Shown here: one piece after another, positions 16,855 through 26,564 of the stretch
Numbering within the stretch: position 1 is the first letter of the stretch
How the letters are laid out: the number at the start of each line of letters is the position of its first letter
Source: Chlorogloeopsis sp. ULAP01
GTDB taxonomy: Bacteria; Cyanobacteriota; Cyanobacteriia; Cyanobacteriales; Nostocaceae
Assembly: GCF_030381805.1 (NCBI RefSeq)
Contig: NZ_JAUDRH010000018.1
Coordinates: forward strand, 1-64,000
Reading direction: 5' to 3'
DNA length: 64,000 nucleotides
Program-made: the position numbers and the translations under genes
Notes under the pieces: generated by a model
Seen by the model: only the letters and a program-made list of their open reading frames with translations
Told to the model about the DNA's origin: nothing
Database searches by the model: none

Positions 16855-19197
16855 TCACTCAACTTTTTGCAATTGCGCAACAACAGGATCAATAATTTTT
16901 TGCCCCAGACTATCAAATTTAACTGCCAAAGAGATTTTTCTTCCTGAGCCAAATATGTGCGTGACTTCACCTTCGCCAAATTTTTTGTGAAGCACCCGAT
17001 CGCCTACTTGCCAATTTTCTCTAAAGCTTTGCTTACCAACGGTTGTACGCTGCGATGTACTGCTGCCAACACCTTTGGTATAAGCAATTCTACCCAAATG
17101 ATGAGTAGCTAATAATTCTTCGGGTAACTCGTCCATAAATTGCGATCGCATTGCGGGTTCTCGATTTCCATACAAGCGGCGTTCGCGAGCGTGGGAAATA
17201 AATAATCTTTCTTGAGCACGAGTGATACCTACGTAACACAGGCGACGCTCTTCTTCTAAGGCGCTGGGATCGTTCATAGAACGGTAGTTGGGAAATAATC
17301 CCTGTTCTAACCCCACCAAAAACACTACAGGAAATTCTAGCCCTTTAGAAGCGTGTAAAGTCATTAATGAAACGGCTGTTTGTCCTTCTTTTAAATTATC
17401 CAAATCGGAACTGAGAGCGGTACTGGCAAGGAAGGCTTGCAGGGTGACTTCCTCGTTTTCTTCTTGAAATTGCAGCACTGCGTTAAACAATTCCTGGACG
17501 TTTTGCACTCTGTCTTCGGCTTCATCTGTTCCCTGATTGAGTAAATCTTGCACGTAACCAGAGTCTTCTAACACTCCTTGTAGAAGTTCGGAAACTGGCA
17601 GCGTTTCTACTTGTTCTTGCCAACGGCTAATCATCTGAGCAAAGTTATTCACAGACTTAGCAGAACGCCCAGCTAGGGTATTAACTGATGTCTCATCACT
17701 TAATATTTCCCACAAAGTTGTACCTAATTGTTGAGCAGCGCCGACTAGATTGTCGATTGTGGCTTTACCAATTCCGCGACGGGGAGTATTGATAACTCGC
17801 AACAAACTAACTGTATCGGCTGGGTTAGCGATCGCTCTTAAATAAGCTAATACATCTTTAATTTCTTTGCGATCGTAAAACTTCAAGCCTCCCACAACTG
17901 TGTAGGGAATTCCCAAGCGTACTAAAATATCTTCAAAGGGGCGAGATTGGGCATTGGTGCGATAGAGGATGGCAAAACTACCCCAATCCAATTCTGGATT
18001 TTGCCGTTCTAAAGTCCGAATTTGATTAATGACAAATTCGGCTTCTGCCATTTCGTCGTCTGCTTTGTGAGAAAAAATTTGCTCACCTGCGCCACGTGTT
18101 GCTTTGAGAATTTTATCTATTCGTTGGGTATTATTTTCTATGAGTTGATTAGCTGCTTGCAGAATATTTTCGCAGGAGCGATAGTTTTCTTCTAATTTCA
18201 CCATCGTCCGGGTATCTTCATCTGGCAAACCATCGCCGAAGTCTTGCTGAAAGTCAAGCAAGATGGTAAAGTCAGCCATTCTAAATGAATATATTGATTG
18301 GTCGGCATCACCGACAACAAAAACTGAGCGATCGCGCCATTCCCAATTACTTCTTTTGGTTTCACCATGGGTTACCAACAGGCTAATCAAGTCGTACTGG
18401 GTGCGGTTAGTATCTTGATATTCATCTACTAAAATGTGGCGAAACTTATTATGCCAGTAACCCAATACCTGCTCATTTTGCTGAAATAATCTCACAGGCA
18501 TGAGAATCAAATCATCAAAGTCAAGGGCATTGTTTTCTGCTAGTCTATCTTGATAGTAACTATAAACTTCTGAAATTACCCGTCCGCGATAGTTTGGTTG
18601 CTCTTTGGCAAATTCTTGTGGTGATAAACCTTGGTTTTTGGCGTTGCTAATAGTGTAGCGTACAGAACGAGGTTCAAATTTTTTCTCGTCTAAATTAAGT
18701 TGTTTTGTGACAATTTCTTTGACAAGAGATTGAGCATCTGATTCATCAAATATTGAAAAGTTACGGTTCCATCTGCGCCCTTTTTCGTCTTGGTATTTTT
18801 CAATATCGAAGCGGAGAATCCGAGAAAATAAACTGTGGAAAGTACCACACCACAAATCTTTAATATAAGTGCGCCAAACTCGCGATTTGAGTTGGACTTG
18901 ATCATATTCTGGCAATAACTCAAACCGCTCACCAAATTCTGCGATCGCTAACCGTTCGGCAAACAACTTTTGAATCCGTTCTTTCATCTCCCGTGCGGCT
19001 TTGTTGGTAAAGGTAACCGCCAGGATATTTTCAGGATCGACACGATGTTCCAAAATCAGGTTAGCAATGCGATAAGTCAGTGCGCGTGTTTTGCCGGAAC
19101 CTGCACCAGCAACAACTAATAAAGGGCCGCAAAAATGTTCAACGGCGCGGCGTTGACTGGGGTTGAGGTGACTAAGAAAGTCAATGGTTGCTGTCAT
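16855..19197 (-). CDS. pcrA: UvrD/Rep-family ATP-dependent DNA helicase (PcrA)
   Basis: 780 residues, typical for PcrA/UvrD. Walker A is GAGSGKT at 31-37, Walker B is VDEYQDTN, the motif III-like VGDADQSIYSFRMAD follows, and motifs IV-VI are present (LEENYRS, TLHASKGLEFPVVFLVG, RRLCYVGITRAQERL). The C-terminus ends in the Tudor-like VGDRVLHKKFGEGEV segment that contacts RNA polymerase in relatives. It unwinds DNA 3' to 5' in excision and mismatch repair and clears replication roadblocks. ATG at 19197. The methyltransferase gene follows 16 bases downstream. Confidence 0.96.
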   Translation of the reverse strand: MTATIDFLSHLNPSQRRAVEHFCGPLLVVAGAGSGKTRALTYRIANLILEHRVDPENILAVTFTNKAAREMKERIQKLFAERLAIAEFGERFELLPEYDQVQLKSRVWRTYIKDLWCGTFHSLFSRILRFDIEKYQDEKGRRWNRNFSIFDESDAQSLVKEIVTKQLNLDEKKFEPRSVRYTISNAKNQGLSPQEFAKEQPNYRGRVISEVYSYYQDRLAENNALDFDDLILMPVRLFQQNEQVLGYWHNKFRHILVDEYQDTNRTQYDLISLLVTHGETKRSNWEWRDRSVFVVGDADQSIYSFRMADFTILLDFQQDFGDGLPDEDTRTMVKLEENYRSCENILQAANQLIENNTQRIDKILKATRGAGEQIFSHKADDEMAEAEFVINQIRTLERQNPELDWGSFAILYRTNAQSRPFEDILVRLGIPYTVVGGLKFYDRKEIKDVLAYLRAIANPADTVSLLRVINTPRRGIGKATIDNLVGAAQQLGTTLWEILSDETSVNTLAGRSAKSVNNFAQMISRWQEQVETLPVSELLQGVLEDSGYVQDLLNQGTDEAEDRVQNVQELFNAVLQFQEENEEVTLQAFLASTALSSDLDNLKEGQTAVSLMTLHASKGLEFPVVFLVGLEQGLFPNYRSMNDPSALEEERRLCYVGITRAQERLFISHARERRLYGNREPAMRSQFMDELPEELLATHHLGRIAYTKGVGSSTSQRTTVGKQSFRENWQVGDRVLHKKFGEGEVTHIFGSGRKISLAVKFDSLGQKIIDPVVAQLQKVE

Positions 19198-19491
19198 GGA
19201 TTCAAGGTTTACGTAAGACTAAGGCACCAGCCACATATATCGCTTGGCGTTTAACTATTAAAGTAGCTATTGCTTAGGCTACACTATCCTACCGAAACTA
19301 GCTCAAGAAAGATTTTATGGATTTGTGAACAGATTGAAACGGTAATCTCTACACCAATAAGACAATGGATTTTTTAATTTTCGCTATACTACTATATGTA
19401 AACATTGTAATACGTCTTTTTCGGATTTTCCTGAGATTTTTGGGGATTGCAGCCGAGTAGATGAGAAAATAAATTCTACAAAATTCGACTG

Positions 19492-19606
19492 ATACTATTT
19501 CACGAAAAGGCTGATATGGATCTACCCCACCGCCTACGGCACCTCACCTTAATAAGGGGAGATTGGGAGGGGTTGAATACGAATCACTCAAAAAGTGAAA
19601 TGGTAT
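19492..19606. mobile_element. MITE-like element, copy 2 of the 91-bp repeat with inverted ends
   Basis: The left end ATACTATTTCAC (19492-19503) matches the reverse complement of the right end GTGAAATGGTAT (19595-19606) at 11 of 12 positions. The internal part 19516-19606 repeats positions 1-91. It is non-coding and about 115 bp long, which fits a non-autonomous element. Confidence 0.55.
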
Positions 19607-19814
19607 GAGGTGCATCAATCCGCAGCTTTTAATTGTGTTGTTTTTGTCCTTGGAAGCAATACATAATATTTATGAACAAGTACTCAGAGAACAGTATTTA
19701 AGAGTCACAATATTTAGAAATGGCTTCTGGAAGGAAATAATTGGCGATTGGGTGCATCCCAGTTTTTAAAATGCCTACAGGCTATAAGCCTGGGGCTATA
19801 AATACGAAGCCTGC

Positions 19815-19857
19815 CTCCGCAGGCTTTGTTTGTGTAGCAATACCCTTCCAGGGTATT
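19815..19857. repeat. hairpin repeat GCAGGCTTTGTTTGTGTAGC with ACCCTTCCAGGGT stem
   Basis: GCCTGCCTCCGCAGGC is followed by TTTGTTTGTGTAGC and by the hairpin AATACCCTTCCAGGGTATT (19839-19857). The reverse complement of 63185-63212 has the same layout with ACACCCTTCCAGGGTGT, so both arms changed together. Confidence 0.65.
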
Positions 19858-20086
19858 GATTAAAAAAGTGGGATGTTCCCTTGGTGATCGCTTCGCTTTT
19901 TGTCAAACTTATTTAGTCTATCTAGTCACAAATTGAAATGCGAGATAAGAAAAAGATTTTTGGCAAAGCGTCTCTGATTTTCTAAATTTGCGCGTAAATA
20001 TTTAGAGTTTAAATACTCATAAATTTTCACTATTATTTCAACTTTTTATATAGTTACACTATTTTATAGTTATAAGGGATTTAACG

Positions 20087-21358
20087 GTGGAATTTATTAA
20101 CAATTTTTTCTTTTCAGGTAATTTTATTCCTCATGGGCATTGTTATCTTTGGAAACCGGAATTAGTAGGGCTACATATTTTATCGGATGCTATTATCACA
20201 CTTTCCTACTACTCAATTCCTTTGACACTATTGTATTTTGTCCGCAAAAGAGAAGATATACCATTTAAGAGTATTTTTCTTTTGTTTGGAGCTTTTATTA
20301 TTTCTTGTGGTACAACTCACATTATGGAAGTATGGACACTTTGGCATCCTGATTATTGGTTGTCAGGTGGCATTAAAGCTTTCACTGCTCTAATTTCTTT
20401 TTACACTGCTTTAACACTGATACCTTTAGTTCCTCAAGCACTTGCACTTCCAAGCCCTGAACAGTTGGAAATCGCTAATCAAGCTTTACAAGAAGAAATT
20501 ACAGAACGCAAGCGAGTAGAGCAAGAGTTACGCCAATATAAAGAACATCTGGAAGAACTAGTAAATCAGCGCACTGCCGAACTGGAAAAAACAAATGAAA
20601 GACTCCAGCAAGAGATAATTCAACATCAGTTATCTCAGTTAAAAATGGGGCAGCTACTGATAGAACTTAAAAGCGCAAATCAGGAATTAAATGATTTTGC
20701 CTATGTCGTTTCCCATGATTTGAAAGCGCCATTACGAGGCATTAATTCTTTATCAGAATGGCTATTAGCTGATTATGCTGATAAATTAGATACCGAGGGT
20801 AAAGAATTAATTAATTTGCTGATCCATAGAGTGAAAAAGCTACATAATTTAATTGAAGCAATTTTACAATATTCTAGAGTTGGACGCATCAAAGAAACGA
20901 TTCAACAAGTAAATTTAAATGAAATAGTGACAGAAATTGTCGAGCTTTTTCAACCTCTAGGAAATATTCAAATAAAAATAGCTAATCAATTACCTGTTGC
21001 CTATTGTGAGAAAACTCGTATAGAACAAGTTTTCCAAAATTTATTGAGTAACGCCATTAAATTTATGGATAAACCTCAAGGTAAAATAGTGATTGCTTGC
21101 ATCGAAGAGAATAATGAGTGGAAAATAAGTGTTACCGATAACGGACCTGGCATTGAAAAACAACATTTTGTCCGAATTTTTCAAATGTTTCAAAAATTAT
21201 CTGACAGTAAAGATTTAGATAGTACTGGAATTGGACTTGCTTTAGTGAAGAAGATAGTCGAGATGTATGGCGGGAAAGTGTGGGTAGAATCAGAGGTAGG
21301 ACAAGGTAGTACATTCTTTTTTACTTTAAAAAAAGAGCTACCAAATAAAGTGGTGTGA
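20087..21358 (+). CDS. ethylene-receptor-like sensor histidine kinase
   Basis: 423 residues starting at GTG 20087 (AAGGG upstream). Residues 20-125 form the three-helix ethylene-binding domain seen in plant ETR1 and Synechocystis SlrEtr1: LHILSDAIITLSYYSIPL with Asp34 and Tyr41, and CGTTHIMEVW with Cys74 and His78, the pair that holds copper(I). A coiled coil (130-205) leads directly to a phytochrome-type HisKA with the phosphate acceptor in SHDLKAPLRG, then HATPase motifs NLLSNAIKFM, DNGPGIEKQHF and GTGIGLALVKK-like STGIGLALVKK. There is no GAF domain between sensor and kinase and no receiver. No partner regulator is adjacent. Ethylene binding is inferred from the conserved ligands. Confidence 0.9.
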   Translation: MEFINNFFFSGNFIPHGHCYLWKPELVGLHILSDAIITLSYYSIPLTLLYFVRKREDIPFKSIFLLFGAFIISCGTTHIMEVWTLWHPDYWLSGGIKAFTALISFYTALTLIPLVPQALALPSPEQLEIANQALQEEITERKRVEQELRQYKEHLEELVNQRTAELEKTNERLQQEIIQHQLSQLKMGQLLIELKSANQELNDFAYVVSHDLKAPLRGINSLSEWLLADYADKLDTEGKELINLLIHRVKKLHNLIEAILQYSRVGRIKETIQQVNLNEIVTEIVELFQPLGNIQIKIANQLPVAYCEKTRIEQVFQNLLSNAIKFMDKPQGKIVIACIEENNEWKISVTDNGPGIEKQHFVRIFQMFQKLSDSKDLDSTGIGLALVKKIVEMYGGKVWVESEVGQGSTFFFTLKKELPNKVV

Positions 21359-21400
21359 AGGGAGAAGAAGGCAGAAGAAAACCTTTTTATATTACATTTT

Positions 21401-21447
21401 GTAGTCAGGACTTCAGTCCCGGCTTGAGGACTAAAGTCCTGACTACG
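21401..21447. repeat. GGACTTCAGTCC hairpin repeat, copy 2
   Basis: GTAGTCAGGACTTCAGTCC pairs with GGACTAAAGTCCTGACTAC. It follows the ethylene-receptor-like gene by about 45 bases and is followed by ATTTTTATT, so it may also serve as that gene's terminator. Copy 1 is at 4949-4994. Confidence 0.75.
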
Positions 21448-21514
21448 AGCAAACATTTTTATTCAGTTTGATTAACCGGACATGGTATTACCTAGAACAA
21501 CCAACAACTTGTCA

Positions 21515-22513
21515 TCAAACAATTACATTTCGCAATGTACCCAAAGATTCCACTTCTAATTCCACTACATCTGTTCGCTTCAGCCATCGGTTTAATTCCA
21601 ATCCACAACCATTACCCACTGTGCCAGAACCAATAAATTCTCCTGGATACAAGGTTTCATCTTTTGAGATGTAAGCGATAATTTCTTCAAAGGTGAAGTG
21701 CATACTGTTACTGTTACCTTGTGACCATTCTTCGCCGTTGACTTTAGCGCTCATTGTTAGATTATACGGCTGTGGAACTTCGTCTGGAGTAACTAGATAA
21801 GGGCCGATCGCATTACCTGTGTCAAAATCTTTTCCCTTCGCTGGGCCGAGCCGACATTTCATTTCTTGAATTTGAATGTCACGAGCGCTAAAATCGTTGA
21901 AAATTGTATAACCAGCAATATAGTTGCGTGCTGTTGCCTCAGTAATATTTCGTCCTGTTTTGCCAATAAATATACCAATTTCTAATTCGTAATCTAGCTT
22001 TTGTGTATAGGTAGGCCAGTGTATCTTAGCATCTGTACCGACAACACTAAATGGATTTCCTTTGTAGTAAACTGGCGATTTATACCAGAATTTCGGTGGA
22101 CTAAATAGCGATCGCCCGCGTAACTTCTCCACCCAAGTATCTAGTTTCGCAAGCGGTGGTAAATACCAGCCAACTACGCTACGAGTTGCTTGGATGAGGT
22201 GCTTTTCAAACACTAAACAATCGCGGAGCGATCGCGGTTGCGGCACCGGAGAGAGTAATCTTACATCACTAAGTGAGTAAGTAATTTCCGGTGGGCGTTG
22301 GGTACAAACAAAATCTATCACCTGCTGGGCTGCTTCTTGTGCTGCTTCTCCTCCATCTAGAAATGCAAGCATATCGACAAAAAAAAGCGAGGAGCTACCT
22401 GCCATCATTTGGCTACCAGCTTGCAAACTCACCACAGCATCGCCATCTACAACCACACCGACAGTTGGAGTAGCTTGAGGTTGAGAACAAGGTAAAAAAG
22501 TTACAAGTTTCAT
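21515..22513 (-). CDS. fumarylacetoacetate hydrolase family protein
   Basis: 332 residues. The C-terminal two thirds is an FAH fold with family segments YELEIGIFIGKTGRNI, YTIFNDFSARDIQ and the metal-binding acidic residues, ending GSGTVGNGCGLELNRWLK. Family enzymes cleave carbon-carbon bonds of beta-diketo acids, typically at the end of aromatic degradation. Its ATG overlaps the stop of the cyclase-like gene upstream by four bases (ATGA at 22510-22513), so the two are translationally coupled. The pairing points to a small ring-opening or kynurenine-like pathway, but the substrate is unknown. Confidence 0.85.
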   Translation of the reverse strand: MKLVTFLPCSQPQATPTVGVVVDGDAVVSLQAGSQMMAGSSSLFFVDMLAFLDGGEAAQEAAQQVIDFVCTQRPPEITYSLSDVRLLSPVPQPRSLRDCLVFEKHLIQATRSVVGWYLPPLAKLDTWVEKLRGRSLFSPPKFWYKSPVYYKGNPFSVVGTDAKIHWPTYTQKLDYELEIGIFIGKTGRNITEATARNYIAGYTIFNDFSARDIQIQEMKCRLGPAKGKDFDTGNAIGPYLVTPDEVPQPYNLTMSAKVNGEEWSQGNSNSMHFTFEEIIAYISKDETLYPGEFIGSGTVGNGCGLELNRWLKRTDVVELEVESLGTLRNVIV

Positions 22514-23274
22514 GATTCTATAATTGCTACCACTCTCGCCGGGCCAGCAGAACCATTTTTAACTTTTAATGGAAAAGCAGCCACCTTAAAACCATGAGGC
22601 GGTAGTTGCTCTAAATTAACCAACCGTTCGAGTTGGCAATATTCCTTGTCTATACCCACAAAATGAGCAGCCCAGAAAACATCCTTTCTTCCGGTTACTT
22701 TCGCCTGTTTTGCTTGCACTGGTAGTGGTACATCCCAACCCCAAGAATCAATTCCCATCACTTTGATGCCTTGATCAATTAACCAGTGCGTCGCTTCTGC
22801 ACTCACCCCACACCCATGAGTAAAATACTCTCGTGTTCCCAGTCGGCGATCATTCCCAATTTGTATCAATACGATATCGAAAGGCTTGAGTTGATAGTTA
22901 ATTTTTTCCAGGGCTAATTTCAAATCCTCCACGGTAATCGCACAACCGTCTTCCTTGTGGCGCAGATCCAAAACAACCCCGTTGCCATAGCACCATTCCA
23001 AAGGCACTTGATCTATTGTCTTAGCAGGCTTGCCTCCGGAAGTAGGTGCATAGTGCCAGGGTGCATCCATGTGAGTTGTGCCATGAGTGGAGAGCTTGAT
23101 GACATCATTAGCCCAACCCAGTTTGTTACGCAGATATTTAGGTGTTATTCCAAACAGTAGCCAAATAGCAAATCTACCGAACTTATGATCCTGATAAGTG
23201 ACTGAATTACGCGCCCACCAAGGTGTCCAACTTTTGTCATTTTGTAGCGTATCACTCAGATCAATGATTCGCAT
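22510..23274 (-). CDS. cyclase family protein (kynurenine formamidase-like)
   Basis: 254 residues with the cyclase/KynB-type metal motif HGTTHMDAPWHY near residue 86, followed by DVVLIQIGND and THWLIDQGIKVMGIDSWG. Characterised relatives hydrolyse N-formylkynurenine or isatin; this one is at the long end of the family. It is the first gene of a two-gene operon with the FAH protein and overlaps it by four bases. ATG at 23274; no strong ribosome-binding site is visible. Confidence 0.82.
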   Translation of the reverse strand: MRIIDLSDTLQNDKSWTPWWARNSVTYQDHKFGRFAIWLLFGITPKYLRNKLGWANDVIKLSTHGTTHMDAPWHYAPTSGGKPAKTIDQVPLEWCYGNGVVLDLRHKEDGCAITVEDLKLALEKINYQLKPFDIVLIQIGNDRRLGTREYFTHGCGVSAEATHWLIDQGIKVMGIDSWGWDVPLPVQAKQAKVTGRKDVFWAAHFVGIDKEYCQLERLVNLEQLPPHGFKVAAFPLKVKNGSAGPARVVAIIES

Positions 23275-23612
23275 AATTTTTGGTCAGAATTTTTCTAGTC
23301 ATAACTTTGTGTCATTCTAGAAGTTATTTGTTTGCCAAACAATAAGATACGTTACAGTGCTATTCAAAAGCACTTTATCGCTCATTCCTATTGCTTCCTC
23401 ATTGTTTAGACTTTTTCTATTGCATCATTTTAGCCTTGTCACACCACTATAATTTAGGGTTTATACCAATTTAAAAAATGATTAAGGGCAGATATATTTC
23501 CTCAACCCAGACATAGAAGGCAATTGCCAATCCAAAATCTAAAATCCAAAATGGTATTACTTGATAAATCATCTTTGACAGAAGTGGATGGGCATTGCCC
23601 ACCCAAATTTAA
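23275..23612. other. 338-bp gap with a heptamer repeat
   Basis: AT-rich DNA between acnB (its 3' end) and the cyclase gene (its 5' end). At 23531-23551 there are three heptamers, TCCAAAA-TCTAAAA-TCCAAAA. I see no gene and no clear acnB terminator. Confidence 0.6.
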
Positions 23613-26285
23613 CTATGAACTACGCAACGTACCAGCTGGAATTCCCAAAATATCCTCAATCTTGGGCATCTCTTCCAACGGAATCACGCGCCCTTCATCC
23701 TCAAAACCAGCAATTTGATCGAAGTTCAAATACCGATACAATTCACCAGCAAAAGGATGAATCTTATTCGCCACAATGTCCATATATTCTTGCACTGTGG
23801 GAACTCTTCCCAGCAAGGAGCAAACTGCTGCTAATTCGGCTGAACCAAGATATACTCGCGCATCTTTACCCATGCGGTTATTGAAGTTGCGGGTAGAGGT
23901 TGAAAACACCGTTGCGCCATCTTCAACTCGTGCTTGATTACCCATACACAAACTGCATCCTGGCATTTCTGTACGCGCACCGGCAGCACCAAAAACACCA
24001 TATACCCCTTCTTCTTTTAATTGGTGTTCATCCATGCGAGTCGGCGGACAGATCCACAGACGGGTTTTGACTGCGCCTGCACCTTCCAAAACTTTAGCAG
24101 TGGCGCGATAATGACCGATATTCGTCATGCAAGAACCGACAAATACTTCATCAACTTTGTCTTTTGCAACTTCCGACAATAATTTTACGTTATCGGGATC
24201 GTTGGGAGCTGCAACAATAGGTTCTTTGATTTCGTTCAAATCAATTTCAATGATTTCCGCATACTCCGCATCTGTATCTGCTTCCATTAATACCGGATTT
24301 GCCAACCACTCTTCCATTTTGGCAACACGACGCATGATAGTTTTAGCATCACCGTAACCCCGTGCTACCATATTTTTCAACAAGGCAACATTGGAACGCA
24401 GATATTCGGAAACTGTCTCGATACTCAACTTAATTGTGCAACCCGCACAAGAACGTTCTGCCGTAGCATCGGTAAGTTCAAATGCCTGCTCAACTTTCAA
24501 ATCTGGCAAGCCTTCTATTTCCATGATCCGCCCGGCGAAGATGTTTTTCTTGTTTTGCTTTTCTACCGTTAGCAAACCCTTTTGAATTGCTACGTAGGGA
24601 ATGGCATTCACAATATCTCGTAAAGTTACACCGGGCTGCAATTCTCCTTTGAAGCGTACCAAAACTGATTCTGGCATATCCAAAGGCATCACTCCCAACG
24701 CCCCAGCAAACGCCACTAACCCAGAACCAGCAGGGAAAGAAATTCCCAAGGGAAAGCGGGTGTGAGAGTCGCCACCAGTTCCGACTGTATCCGGCAGTAA
24801 CATCCGGTTTAGCCAAGAGTGGATGATACCATCACCGGGACGTAAAGCCACACCACCACGAGAGGCGAAAAAGTCGGGTAGTTCGTGGTGAGTTTTGATA
24901 TCCACTGGTTTGGGATAAGCTGCGGTATGGCAAAAACTCTGCATGACTAAATCAGCAGAGAAACCGAGACAGGCGAGTTCTTTGAGTTCATCTCGCGTCA
25001 TCGGCCCAGTGGTATCCTGGGAACCAACGGTAGTCATGATCGGTTCGCAGTAGGTTCCGGGGCGCACACCAGGTAAACCACAGGCTTTACCCACCATTTT
25101 TTGTGCTAGGGTGTAACCTTTAACCTCACCTTCAACAAGGGGGGTTGAACGAGTGAAGAATGTGCTGGGTTGTAAACCTAGTGCTTGCCGAGTTTTATCG
25201 GTGAGAGTGCGCCCAATTAATAGGGGAATACGTCCACCTGCACGGACTTCATCGAGAATTGTATCTGGTTTGAGGGTAAAGGTGGAAATGACTTCGCCTG
25301 CTTCGTTTGTGATTTCGCCTTTGTAGGGATAGATAGTAATTACCATGCCAGTTTCCATCTTGGTGACATCACACTGGATGGGAAAAGCACCGGCGTCTTC
25401 GGCAGTGTTGAAGAAAATTGGTGCGATCGCACCACCTAATACATATCCACCTGCCCGCTTGTTAGGAACAAAAGGAATATCATTACCAATGTGCCACAAT
25501 ACCGAGTTAATGGCAGATTTGCGAGAGGAACCTGTACCGACTACATCACCAACGTAGGCAACTGGATGTCCTTTTTGCTTTAATTCGGCAATAGTTTCCA
25601 ATGCGCCAGGCATCCGTGATTCCAACATCGCCAAGGCGTGTAAAGGAATATCCGGGCGGGTGGTGGCGTGGGTGGCGGGAGATAAGTCGTCGGTGTTGGT
25701 TTCGCCACTGACTTTAAAAACGGTGACATTAATAAATTCTGGCGGTTGTGGACGAGCTGTAAACCACTCGGCTTCTGCCCAAGAGTCAATTACTCGTTTG
25801 GCGTAGGGATTTGTTTTGGACAATTCCAAAATATCGTGGAAGGCATCATATACGAGTAGAATTTTGCTGAGGGCATTGGCGGCATAGGCTGCTATTGGTT
25901 CTTTGCCTTGTCCCCCCATTACCAATGGTGTATCGGAAGAATCCGATACAGAAATAGTGGGAGTTTGCAGCAATTCAATTAAGGATTGAACATTATAGCC
26001 TCCTACCATTGTCCCTAGTAATTGTACTGCTTGGATTGGTGAGATCAGGGGGCTAGTGATTTCCTTTTTGGCAATAGCAGTGAGAAATCCGGCTTTAACG
26101 TAAGCTGCTGGATCGACTCCGGGAGATACGCGATCGCGCAATAAATGCAATAATGTCTCTTGTTCACCCGCAGGCGGATTTTTCAGTAGTTCACACAGTT
26201 CAGACGTTTGCTTGGCATCCAGAGGTAGCGGGGGAATTCCTAAGGCAGCGCGTTCGGCTACGTGTTGGCGATATGATTCCAGCAT
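23613..26285 (-). CDS. acnB: bifunctional aconitate hydratase 2 / 2-methylisocitrate dehydratase
   Basis: 890 residues from ATG 26285, which has AGGAAGAG just upstream; an open TTG start would add nine residues. AcnB converts citrate to isocitrate through cis-aconitate in the TCA cycle and carries a [4Fe-4S] cluster. The cluster cysteines are recognisable in ERSCAGCTIKLS (first Cys) and PGCSLCMGNQARV (pair), and the swivel-domain segments FKVSGETNTDDLSPA and GTGSSRKSAINSVLWHIG are intact. AcnB is the only TCA aconitase in most cyanobacteria. Transcribed alone. Confidence 0.96.
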   Translation of the reverse strand: MLESYRQHVAERAALGIPPLPLDAKQTSELCELLKNPPAGEQETLLHLLRDRVSPGVDPAAYVKAGFLTAIAKKEITSPLISPIQAVQLLGTMVGGYNVQSLIELLQTPTISVSDSSDTPLVMGGQGKEPIAAYAANALSKILLVYDAFHDILELSKTNPYAKRVIDSWAEAEWFTARPQPPEFINVTVFKVSGETNTDDLSPATHATTRPDIPLHALAMLESRMPGALETIAELKQKGHPVAYVGDVVGTGSSRKSAINSVLWHIGNDIPFVPNKRAGGYVLGGAIAPIFFNTAEDAGAFPIQCDVTKMETGMVITIYPYKGEITNEAGEVISTFTLKPDTILDEVRAGGRIPLLIGRTLTDKTRQALGLQPSTFFTRSTPLVEGEVKGYTLAQKMVGKACGLPGVRPGTYCEPIMTTVGSQDTTGPMTRDELKELACLGFSADLVMQSFCHTAAYPKPVDIKTHHELPDFFASRGGVALRPGDGIIHSWLNRMLLPDTVGTGGDSHTRFPLGISFPAGSGLVAFAGALGVMPLDMPESVLVRFKGELQPGVTLRDIVNAIPYVAIQKGLLTVEKQNKKNIFAGRIMEIEGLPDLKVEQAFELTDATAERSCAGCTIKLSIETVSEYLRSNVALLKNMVARGYGDAKTIMRRVAKMEEWLANPVLMEADTDAEYAEIIEIDLNEIKEPIVAAPNDPDNVKLLSEVAKDKVDEVFVGSCMTNIGHYRATAKVLEGAGAVKTRLWICPPTRMDEHQLKEEGVYGVFGAAGARTEMPGCSLCMGNQARVEDGATVFSTSTRNFNNRMGKDARVYLGSAELAAVCSLLGRVPTVQEYMDIVANKIHPFAGELYRYLNFDQIAGFEDEGRVIPLEEMPKIEDILGIPAGTLRSS

Positions 26286-26564
26286 TTTACTCTTCCTTGG
26301 TTCAGGCAACAATTTTTCTCGTGGTTATCATCACTTTCCTACTCTCAGGGTTGTTTTACCTGATAATAGTTTTCAGGTGTAATTAACAGAGCAAAAGATT
26401 ATTAGTTTTAGTTTTTCTGTGTCAAGGATTTATAATTGTCCTTGTATAGCTACTATTGCATACATAACTCTGGCAAGAAAATATTTATTTCATTGATTTG
26501 TATCTCTACCTATTTTTAATATAAGATATTTGATTTGTTAATTACGTCACAATTATTTTGTACC

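Larger units (their letters stand above)
19198..20086. other. 889-bp gene-free region rich in repeats
   Basis: Between divergent pcrA and the ethylene-receptor-like kinase gene I find no credible gene. It contains the second 91-bp repeat (19492-19606), a region of hairpins at 19770-19857 (GCCTGCCTCCGCAGGC and AATACCCTTCCAGGGTATT), and otherwise AT-rich DNA that should hold both promoters. Confidence 0.7.

Noticed and set aside
16839..16979. Longer N-terminus for the methyltransferase
   Set aside because: The extra 47 codons overlap the pcrA coding end in another frame and do not resemble methyltransferases.
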